The position numbers were made by a program, and so were the translations under genes. A stretch of 64,000 nucleotides of DNA, from NCBI RefSeq assembly GCF_017744675.1, contig NZ_JAGIAV010000004.1, forward strand, positions 933,033 to 997,032. The letters are read 5' to 3'. Numbering within the stretch: the stretch's first letter is position 1; each line of letters starts with the position of its first letter. Source of the stretch: Flavobacterium sp. GTDB lineage: Bacteria > Bacteroidota > Bacteroidia > Flavobacteriales > Flavobacteriaceae. The notes below the pieces were generated by a model that worked only from the letters and a program-made list of their open reading frames with translations, searched no databases and was not told the origin of the DNA. Below are positions 16,428-24,254 of this stretch, in pieces.

Positions 16428-17924
16428 TTAATACGATGGATTTTGTTTAATAACACGATTTCCGGCATCTATAGATTCTGTTGGAATCGGCAAGATAAAT
16501 TTATCAGGATTTAGGGCTGATGCTTTTACATCTGAGACTTTAAAGCCTTTTCCAAATCCGTCGGCATAATCATATCGTATTAAGTCAAACCAAGACTCGC
16601 CTCCCTCGGCATACAATTCTGCTAATTTTTCATAACGGACTGCTGTTAAAAACTGTGCTAAAGTAATGGTACTTGGATAGGTTTCAAAACCATTGCCTCC
16701 TGTGGTAGTTGCACCGGCCCTGATTCTAATGGTATTTATTGCCTGAAGCGCTTGCGGCGTTACGGCATTATTGGCCCTTGCACTGGCTTCAGCTAGAATC
16801 AAATACACTTCTGCCATACGCATATGATAGAAGAACTCTTTTGTTCCCGGTGTAGATTCATTAGTGTATTTAGTGGTGTAAAAGCCTCCGTACGTAAAAT
16901 TTCTTACAAAAGCGGATGTTCTGGAAGCATCATAGGTAATGGTTTGTGATCCTACAGTCATACTTCCTGCGATAGCATTTTTATAAACTTGCGAAATAGT
17001 GGCATCATATCCGTCGTATCCCGCCCCCATTCCTACTTCTGCACCAGATTCTCCTGCTGTTCCAAATAAAACTTCTGAACTGGTAAAAATAGCATCAGAA
17101 TCATGTTCATCAAAAATGGCTCCGTAGGTTGGTTCTAATTTAAAATTTGAACCTCCCTTAGCAATAATGTCCTCACACAAAATTGCTGCATTGGCATAAT
17201 CTCCTTTATACAATAGCACTCTTGCTTTTAAACCTTTTGCAAATGTTTTATTGGTGTATTTTTTACTTCTTAAATCTGGAGCATTTGCAATTCCTTCATC
17301 CAAATCTTCGATTATCGCTGTGTAAGTTTCTGCAACCGTATTTCTTGGTGTTATTTTTGAATTTTTTACCGGTGCAGTACGAACTAAAATTCCGTATTCT
17401 GAATTAACATCGTAAAATTGTCCAAAAGTACGCAAGAGATAAAAATGTCCCAAAGCTCTCAAAATTTTAGCTTCGGCCAAAATCTCTGTTTTTCTTCCCG
17501 GATTAGTGAAAACCTTATTATCTAATTGAGATACTTTCTCTATAAGCCAATTGGTGCGATTGATTAAATCATACAAACCGCTGTAGATCAACTTTGTATA
17601 TCGAGATCCTGTTGCAATCGGATTATTAGTCGCCCAGCCAACATATTCGGATCCCGTACGGACTGAACCATTATTACTATATCCACTCATGATATCATGT
17701 ACTACGTAAAATGTTGGAAACGCTTGGGGGGAACTTTGCTGTCTAAAAGTAGAATAAGCCCCCGTCAGTGCTAATTCTGCGGACAATTGACTATTAATGG
17801 CCGTATCAACCTCTAATGCATAAGGCGGTTTGTAATTGTCTAAATCTTCCGTTAATTGGCACGAAACTGCAATAAGCATTGCTGCACTTACTAAACCTAT
17901 GTATATATATTTTAAATTCTTCAT
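16428..17924 (-). CDS. SusD/RagB-family outer-membrane lipoprotein
   Basis: The 498-residue protein has a lipoprotein signal with the cysteine at residue 22 (LIAVSCQLTED). TPR-like helices follow (ARVLLYKGDYANAAILCEDII), as does the usual C-terminal end YEKLAELYAEGGESWFDLIRY ... NPDKFILPIP, which is diagnostic for SusD. It caps the SusC barrel at the cell surface and binds the substrate. It lies 31 bp after susC. The sequence does not show which ligand is bound. The peptidase and thiol reductases downstream suggest a peptide or protein rather than a glycan, and no glycoside hydrolase is near. Confidence 0.93.
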   Translation of the reverse strand: MKNLKYIYIGLVSAAMLIAVSCQLTEDLDNYKPPYALEVDTAINSQLSAELALTGAYSTFRQQSSPQAFPTFYVVHDIMSGYSNNGSVRTGSEYVGWATNNPIATGSRYTKLIYSGLYDLINRTNWLIEKVSQLDNKVFTNPGRKTEILAEAKILRALGHFYLLRTFGQFYDVNSEYGILVRTAPVKNSKITPRNTVAETYTAIIEDLDEGIANAPDLRSKKYTNKTFAKGLKARVLLYKGDYANAAILCEDIIAKGGSNFKLEPTYGAIFDEHDSDAIFTSSEVLFGTAGESGAEVGMGAGYDGYDATISQVYKNAIAGSMTVGSQTITYDASRTSAFVRNFTYGGFYTTKYTNESTPGTKEFFYHMRMAEVYLILAEASARANNAVTPQALQAINTIRIRAGATTTGGNGFETYPSTITLAQFLTAVRYEKLAELYAEGGESWFDLIRYDYADGFGKGFKVSDVKASALNPDKFILPIPTESIDAGNRVIKQNPSY

Positions 17925-17955
17925 TTCTATCTTTTTTAGAATAATTTACTATTAA

Positions 17956-20900
17956 CTAGAAAGTAACATTTAATGAAAATGTAAAAGTTCTTATGTTTGG
18001 GTAAGAGGCTCCGTTGTCACTTGTAAAACCAGTTGATCTGTTTGCAAAAGAAGTCTTAACAACATCTTCTGGATCTAGTCCCGGATAATCTGAAATTGTG
18101 ATTAAATTATTTCCGCTCAAAATCAGCCTTACTTTAGTAATACCCGTATCTTTAAATAAGCTAGATGGTAAATTGTATCCAATAGAAGCAGAACGCAGTT
18201 TTATGTAAGAAGCATCTACAATCGACCTTGACGTAGCTTGTGTATCTCCGTGTGTTGGCGAACCATATCTCGCATAAGGTGCATTTGTATTTTCTGATGT
18301 CCAGGTATCAAAAAACTCACGAGTACGATTGTTGAACGTATCTAAGTCGTCCAGCCTAGAAATTTTATCATATTGTCTCCGCGCTCCTTGAGAAAAGTTC
18401 CAGTTCATAGAAAAATCCCAATTTTTATAAATTATCGAATTGTTCCATCCGCCAAAATAATCCGGATTAATATCTCCAATTGGTCCTCTGTCATCTGTTG
18501 TAATTTTTCCGTCGCCGTTAATATCTTTAAAAATATAATCTCCGGGCTGTGTCAGTGTATTTTGATATGTACCTCCGGCTGAAATATTCAAGGCATCAAT
18601 TTCTGCTTGTGTCTGCGCAATTTTAATTACATCATAACCAGTAATTAAACCAAGAGGCTTTCCTTCGATAAGTACTGTATCTTCTAGTCTGGCTCCATAA
18701 AGATGTTCTACATTGTTTTTTAAAGTTGCAATATTGAAAGAAGAATTCCATCTGAAGTTTTTGTCTCTAATGATATCCACTCCAATTAAAAACTCCCATC
18801 CTCTGTTTGAAACATCAGCAACATTGGTATTCCAGCTGATTGATCCCGTTTCGTAAGGAAGCGGTGTAAATAAGATAATTCCAGATGTGTTTTTTTGAAA
18901 ATACCCCAACTCTGCTGTTACACAATTATTAAACATACTTAAATCAATTCCTAAATCCAGCTGGTCTGTTTCCTCCCATTTAATTTTGGAATTTGGAACT
19001 CCTGTAACCGTTATACCATTTTGCCCGTCATACAAAGAATCTCCGTTTGCTAAGGATTTATAATACGCTAAATAGGTAAATGACGGAAGATTGTCTGATC
19101 CCGTTCTTCCCAGCGAAGCTCTTAATTTTAATTGATTAATAAAAGAAACTTCTTTTAAGAAATCTTCATTATGCATATTCCAGGCCAAAGCAACAGAAGG
19201 AAAGAAACCATAACGATTGTCTGGTCCAAACTTTGTTGATCCATCTCTTCTTGCCGTAAATGTGGCTAGATATTTTGATTTGTAACTGTAATTTACCCTT
19301 CCAAATATTGAATTAAGTCCTTGTTCTAAACTTTCACTTGAAACACCATCCGCAAAATTAGCAGAACCGATATTGATCAAAATATCATCATCCGGAAAAC
19401 CTCTGTATCGGTAGGCATTAGCATCATATCTTGTTCGGTTCCATGAAACTCCGGCAACAGCATCAATTCTATGATCTTCGTTTATGGTTTTATTGTAACT
19501 CAACATATTTTCAAAAGCAGTTGTCCAGCTTTCATTATACTGAATAGATAATCTTGCTCCTGGTCTGTTTTCCTTCTTTGCATAATATATATTTTCGAAA
19601 CTTTTTGAAGTATAAAATTGATTGGACTCATCTGAATTTACAGAAACATTTAATTGAGATTTAAATTTAAGCCCGTTTATAATTTGAACTTCTCCATAAA
19701 TAGAGCCTAACAGGTTTTTTGAAATCGCTTTTTTTCTATCCTGCATTCCATCCCCCAAAGCGGTATATTGCTCACCAAAAATCCCATTATAAGCGAAGTA
19801 AGAACCATCTTCATTATAAGCTGGAAGATCTGGTCTGAAACTTCCAATATCTAAAGATGAAAACCCTTTATTTTTATTGATAGAATAGTTATAATTTACA
19901 GATCCTCCAACTTTAAAATAATTGGTTACATTGACGTCTAAATTGGTACTGAATGTGTAACGTTTAAAATCATTTTCGATCATGACACCCTGCTGATCCT
20001 GTATTCCGGCAGACATCATATAATTTACATTATCTGTTCCTCCGTTTACATTAAAACTGTATTGTGTCCATAAGGCATTTTTATTGGTAATTAAATCTTG
20101 CCAGTTTGTATTTGCTTTTCCAAAATAAGTATCTGGATTATTCACTATTGCATAATGCTTTGGAAAATCAGGCCAAGACATTTTAGGATAAAGATTTAAA
20201 TATTGTTGAGCAATATTCACTGAAATCTTTTTGTAATCATCTGCAGATAAATAGTCATACATTTTTACCGGATTCTGAAAAGTACTCGATGCATTAAAAG
20301 AAAATCTCGGCGCCTGATTTCTCTTTCCTCTTTTTGTAGTGACGATAATTACCCCGTTTGCCGCTCGCGATCCGTAAATTGCTGCCGCAGATGCATCTTT
20401 TAAAACATCAATACGCTCCACATCGTCAGGATTAATAGCCAAAAGCGGATTTTCCCTTGAACCGTAATTTATTAATCCTAAACTTTCAGAGTTTGGTGTA
20501 ATCGTGATTGGCGTTCCGTCAATAACATACAAAGGCTGGTTATCCCCTCTTATCTGTGTTAAACCGCGAATGTTAACAGAAGAACCTGCTCCAGGAGCAC
20601 CACCTCTGCTTGAAACATTCACACCCGCAATTTTTCCGATCAAAGCGTTATCGATTGTCTGTGTTTTAATCTGCTGGATATCCTCTGAAGTAATAGAACC
20701 TACAGAACCTGTAAGATCCTTCTTTTTGGTTGTTCCATACCCTACAACCATTACTTCTTCAAGAGCACTTACTTCTTCTTTTAAAATAATAGCATAAATT
20801 GTTTTACTTATTGTTATTTCTTCAGTATAAAATTGAAATCCCATACCGCTTGCAACCAAATAATAACCCACTTCGGCCGTAATACTAAAGCTGCCATCAA

Positions 20901-21429
20901 AATCTGTTGTCGTTCCTCTGATTATAAAGTTTTTAACTATTTCTGTTCCAGTTGGTTTATAACTGGAAACATATACCGTAATTCCTGGAACCGGCTGTCC
21001 ATTTGTATCTGTAACTTTACCTTTTATTTCTATTGTTTGACCGTTTTTTTCTTTTTGAATGGAAACTTCTTTAATAATTATCGTATTATTTGACGCCATT
21101 TCGTATTTAAAATTTCCCTTTGAAAGACTCTTTTCTAAAAGTGTATTTACACTAATTGCTCCTTTTTCAAGTTTAATCTTAGGAAGATCATCAAACATAT
21201 CAGAACGATATACAAATCTGTACTTGGTTTGTTTTTTAATGATTTCGAAAACTTCGTCAACGGTTGCTTCTTGGTTGTTTTTTATGACAACTTTAACATT
21301 TTGAGATAATAGTTCTACTGGTGTGAAACTAAAAAGCCCCAGAGAAAGAAAAAGAATAATGGTTCGCATAATTAAAGTTGAAATGCTTTTTCTTTTAAAG
21401 AAAACAGCTTTAATAATTTTAATTTTCAT
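17956..21429 (-). CDS. SusC/RagA-family TonB-dependent importer with STN signalling domain
   Basis: The 1157-residue protein has, in order: a signal peptide (second possible start ATG at 21369, MRTIILFLSL); an STN domain (about 45-115, VDEVFEIIKKQTKYRFVYRS); a carboxypeptidase-regulatory-like beta domain (about 135-215); a plug (about 225-350, TonB box region EEVMVVGYGTTKKKDLTGSV and the typical VLKDASAAAIYGSRAANGVI); and a large beta barrel ending ...TFSLNVTF. The STN domain is the part that talks to FecR in trans-envelope signalling. That fits the FecR/sigma genes just upstream and suggests substrate-induced expression. It is the importer of the pair with SusD. Confidence 0.95.
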   Translation of the reverse strand: MKIKIIKAVFFKRKSISTLIMRTIILFLSLGLFSFTPVELLSQNVKVVIKNNQEATVDEVFEIIKKQTKYRFVYRSDMFDDLPKIKLEKGAISVNTLLEKSLSKGNFKYEMASNNTIIIKEVSIQKEKNGQTIEIKGKVTDTNGQPVPGITVYVSSYKPTGTEIVKNFIIRGTTTDFDGSFSITAEVGYYLVASGMGFQFYTEEITISKTIYAIILKEEVSALEEVMVVGYGTTKKKDLTGSVGSITSEDIQQIKTQTIDNALIGKIAGVNVSSRGGAPGAGSSVNIRGLTQIRGDNQPLYVIDGTPITITPNSESLGLINYGSRENPLLAINPDDVERIDVLKDASAAAIYGSRAANGVIIVTTKRGKRNQAPRFSFNASSTFQNPVKMYDYLSADDYKKISVNIAQQYLNLYPKMSWPDFPKHYAIVNNPDTYFGKANTNWQDLITNKNALWTQYSFNVNGGTDNVNYMMSAGIQDQQGVMIENDFKRYTFSTNLDVNVTNYFKVGGSVNYNYSINKNKGFSSLDIGSFRPDLPAYNEDGSYFAYNGIFGEQYTALGDGMQDRKKAISKNLLGSIYGEVQIINGLKFKSQLNVSVNSDESNQFYTSKSFENIYYAKKENRPGARLSIQYNESWTTAFENMLSYNKTINEDHRIDAVAGVSWNRTRYDANAYRYRGFPDDDILINIGSANFADGVSSESLEQGLNSIFGRVNYSYKSKYLATFTARRDGSTKFGPDNRYGFFPSVALAWNMHNEDFLKEVSFINQLKLRASLGRTGSDNLPSFTYLAYYKSLANGDSLYDGQNGITVTGVPNSKIKWEETDQLDLGIDLSMFNNCVTAELGYFQKNTSGIILFTPLPYETGSISWNTNVADVSNRGWEFLIGVDIIRDKNFRWNSSFNIATLKNNVEHLYGARLEDTVLIEGKPLGLITGYDVIKIAQTQAEIDALNISAGGTYQNTLTQPGDYIFKDINGDGKITTDDRGPIGDINPDYFGGWNNSIIYKNWDFSMNWNFSQGARRQYDKISRLDDLDTFNNRTREFFDTWTSENTNAPYARYGSPTHGDTQATSRSIVDASYIKLRSASIGYNLPSSLFKDTGITKVRLILSGNNLITISDYPGLDPEDVVKTSFANRSTGFTSDNGASYPNIRTFTFSLNVTF

Positions 21430-21482
21430 AATTTTGGTTTTGGTTTATCAGTTAATCTTGAATTAATTATAAGTCCTATCAC

Positions 21483-21525
21483 GGGAAAAGCTGGTTTGTA
21501 TTTAGACGTCCGAACCGCTTTTCCC
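21483..21525. terminator. Long hairpin between fecR and susC
   Basis: An inverted repeat gggaaaagc (21483-21491) and gcttttccc (21517-21525) is extended inward by tggtt/gaacc and lies in the 125-bp gap between the FecR stop and the susC start. The T-tract is on the plus-strand side, so it is not a classical terminator for the minus-strand operon. It could limit read-through from sigma/fecR into susC, so that susC relies on its own sigma-dependent promoter. Confidence 0.5.
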
Positions 21526-21554
21526 TTTTTTTATATCAACTTATAATCTCTTTC

Positions 21555-22712
21555 TTACTTAAAAATTACAGTTCTTTGGTTTATTTCATATGGTATATTG
21601 TTTGTGTTACTAATTATATTTAAAATTTCCTCTATTTTTTGGTTTTTGTCTAATATCCCGTTAAACGTAACATTTTCGGCAGCATGGTTTTTAAAAACAG
21701 TATTAATATCGTACCATCTTTCTAAAACTTTCATGATATCTTTTAATGGCATTTCCTGAAAACTAAAAATACCTTCCTTCCACGAAACCTCATTAAAAAC
21801 ATCTACGGCCGTCACACGAATTTTATGATCATCAACTATCGATTGTTTTCCGGGACTTAAAACAGTGGTATTAAAAGACCCCGATAAATTGACTTTACCT
21901 TCTACCAGAGTAGTATAAATCGCTGCCGATTCCAGATAGGCTTTTATATTAAATTCAGTCCCTAAAACTTCTATATTCTGATTGTGTGTCAAAACATTAA
22001 AATGTGAACCTTTATGAGCTGTACTTGGCGAAACATCAAAATAAGCTTCACCATAAACCAACTCTACCTCACGAGGTTTTCCGTCTGTAAAACTGACCGG
22101 GAATTTAAGTTTCGACTCCGAGTTTAACCAAACTCGGGTACCGTCTGCCAGTTTTAAAAAAAATTGACCTCCACGCGGTATTGTCAAGTAATTGTATGTT
22201 ATAGCTGCGTTGGCAGCTTCAATATTTTTATACGTGATATTAGTGCCGTTACTATGAACACCTTTCGAATTATATACAGTGCCTTTCCCTAAAACTACCT
22301 GCTCTCCGCTGGCAAGAACCAGAACTGCTTTATCTGTTCCCGGATTGATAAGTGCTTTTGCAACTACTTGTTTTTGAGGTTGATTTTCTTTTAAAATATC
22401 GCTTTTAAAGAAATAAAGTGTTGAAGCAAGCATTAAAACTGCAGCAGCAGCAGCGTATTTCCAAATATAAATTTTCTTTACAGAAACTTCAATTTTATCC
22501 TGAATTGCTGCCCAGCCTTCTTTTTTATCAATCTCGCTGACTAATGCCGCACGCTTCTGCACTAATTTTTTATCCGTAAGATGCTTCAATATGTATTCCT
22601 TATCCGAATCGCTAAAAAGATCGGACTCATGCAGTGCATCAGGTCTCTCAAGCTTTAGAATCGAGGAAGCTATACGATTACAAAGTTCAATTATATTTTT
22701 AAAAACAGACAT
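21555..22712 (-). CDS. FecR-family anti-sigma factor with DUF4974 C-domain
   Basis: The 385-residue protein has an N-terminal cytoplasmic sigma-binding region (about 1-80), one membrane helix (about 86-106, KYAAAAAVLMLASTLYFF), a periplasmic FecR domain (about 170-280, RGGQFFLKLADGTRVWLNS and GEAYFDVS) and a C-terminal DUF4974 domain (about 315-385, FQEMPLKDIMKVLERWYDI). It should bind the ECF sigma encoded 148 bp upstream and sense the STN domain of the SusC downstream. The three-gene order sigma, FecR, SusC is the standard cell-surface signalling layout. Confidence 0.95.
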   Translation of the reverse strand: MSVFKNIIELCNRIASSILKLERPDALHESDLFSDSDKEYILKHLTDKKLVQKRAALVSEIDKKEGWAAIQDKIEVSVKKIYIWKYAAAAAVLMLASTLYFFKSDILKENQPQKQVVAKALINPGTDKAVLVLASGEQVVLGKGTVYNSKGVHSNGTNITYKNIEAANAAITYNYLTIPRGGQFFLKLADGTRVWLNSESKLKFPVSFTDGKPREVELVYGEAYFDVSPSTAHKGSHFNVLTHNQNIEVLGTEFNIKAYLESAAIYTTLVEGKVNLSGSFNTTVLSPGKQSIVDDHKIRVTAVDVFNEVSWKEGIFSFQEMPLKDIMKVLERWYDINTVFKNHAAENVTFNGILDKNQKIEEILNIISNTNNIPYEINQRTVIFK

Positions 22713-22859
22713 CTTATAATGGTTTATTTATTACTAAGACGACAAAATGCAAAAGGAGGGTGAAAAAGAAGTGAAAAAAAATTATATTTTTTTTTTTAAG
22801 GCTATTACTTTACTTTGATTTTTGACAACATTATTAAAAAATAATTGCTTATAAAGAGA

Positions 22860-23408
22860 CTAATTCTGGATTTCAAATACAAATGCAATGATAAAAAAAG
22901 AATCTTTCAATAACGGTTTCAAACGCTTATAGGCTATTTTTTTTTGCGTCTTAATGGTATTTAAAGAAATCCCTAATTCTTCTGAAATTTCTGCATTGCT
23001 TAAACCCTTAATACTTAATTTTATAATCTGGGCACATTTTGCCGGTAACGTATTTACAGCTTTTTCTATTATAATGGAAGTTTCGGAAATTACAACCTCA
23101 CGCAAAAAAAACGGATCTGTTTCTAATTCTGCAATATCGGTTTTGCCAATAGACCCTATCGTTTGGTAGGGTTTACTTTTTAAATAATCCAGCGAGCGGT
23201 TTTTTACCGAAGTATAGAAATAAGATTTGATTGCAGCATTGTCATGAAAGGCTACTTTGTCTTCCCAAACTTTAATAAATACTTCCTGAACGATATCTTT
23301 TGAAATTTCTAAATCCTCAACATACTTATTAGAAAATAAGCACAACGAAGGATAGAGTGTATTAAAAAATCCCTTATATTCTTTTAATGTTAAAGGTTGC
23401 GCTTCCAT
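22860..23408 (-). CDS. ECF sigma factor (FecI-like) of the SusCD redox locus
   Basis: The 182-residue protein has region 2 at about 10-75 (LEISKDIVQEVFIKVWEDK) and region 4 at about 115-165 (LPAKCAQIIKLSIKGLSNAEI, then a helix-turn-helix). It is only moderately similar to the sigma at 449-1030, so the two should serve separate regulons. It is the first gene of the locus, and a 850-bp gap lies upstream. It probably drives the susC promoter and perhaps its own. Region 1.1 is absent, as expected for the class. Confidence 0.94.
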   Translation of the reverse strand: MEAQPLTLKEYKGFFNTLYPSLCLFSNKYVEDLEISKDIVQEVFIKVWEDKVAFHDNAAIKSYFYTSVKNRSLDYLKSKPYQTIGSIGKTDIAELETDPFFLREVVISETSIIIEKAVNTLPAKCAQIIKLSIKGLSNAEISEELGISLNTIKTQKKIAYKRLKPLLKDSFFIIAFVFEIQN

Positions 23409-24047
23409 AGTTTCCTTTTTAAAGGCTCCAAAAAAAAGTTTAAAACTTATTTACTTACAATAATTTAAAGAAATTTTTACAACAAAAATCACTTAAAACG
23501 TTATTAATATGCTAATATAGATAAATTGTTAATTTACTTGTAATCTACGCTCAATCAGAAAAATATCCTTACTTATGTCAGTTTCTTAAAGATTTAGAAT
23601 TAATATCCTGTAATAGGACTAAATAATACATTTTTTTTACGATTTAAGCATTTAATTCTGTGAAAAAGTATCTGGTTTTAAAAACAAAAACAAAAACAAA
23701 AAATTAACAAAAATAAAAATTTAACATATAAAGTAAGATTTTACAACATTTTTACTAATGTAATCCAACTTTAAAACATATAATTTAATAAAAATGCTAT
23801 TATAATAATAATTCATTTAAAAACCATGAATTAGGAAAATTTTCAATAGCTTATTTTGAAATTATTTTTAAATCTAAGCTAACAAATTACTTAATTACTA
23901 CAGTAATTTAATCCGTAGATTTAAAACATTGTGCATCCACAGGATAGTAAACAGGATTTCACTCAGATTTTTTGTCCATTTCGATTTTGCGGCAAAATAT
24001 TATCCGCTGCGTAGGGCCCAATTCCATCTCATAGTTTGCTTTAAAAT

Positions 24048-24167
24048 GGAATCTGTAGTCATTTCAGCAATGTCACAAATCTGGCTGGTAATGATCTTGA
24101 AGAACTGCTCGATGGAAAGCCGGCCACTTTAAAAGAATATCTGCATACTGATTATCTTAACAAGTAA
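24048..24167 (+). pseudogene. Possible C-terminal remnant of an NAD(P)H-binding (NmrA-like) oxidoreductase
   Basis: The gap 23409-24254 is AT-rich and has no intact gene. On the plus strand 40 codons end in NVTNLAGNDLEELLDGKPAT, then LKEYLHTDYLNK and a stop at 24165-24167. The D-LE-LL-G-PAT-L-E-L ending resembles the tail of atypical short-chain/NmrA proteins. No start or Rossmann motif is visible upstream. The family guess is weak, but the coding-like character of the end is clear. Confidence 0.35.
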
Positions 24168-24198
24168 TATACGTCTATTTGGAAAGTTTTACAGCATA

Positions 24199-24235
24199 AA
24201 AACAGTCATGATCAGGTAGTGGCCATGACTGTTTT
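24199..24235. terminator. Strong hairpin terminator between the relic and ppdK
   Basis: A perfect 12-bp stem (24199-24210 and 24224-24235, aaaacagtcatg / catgactgtttt) has a 13-nt loop. The A/T ends allow it to work in both directions. It lies 19 bp past the ppdK stop. Confidence 0.75.
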
Positions 24236-24254
24236 ACATAATCAATTATTTGCA

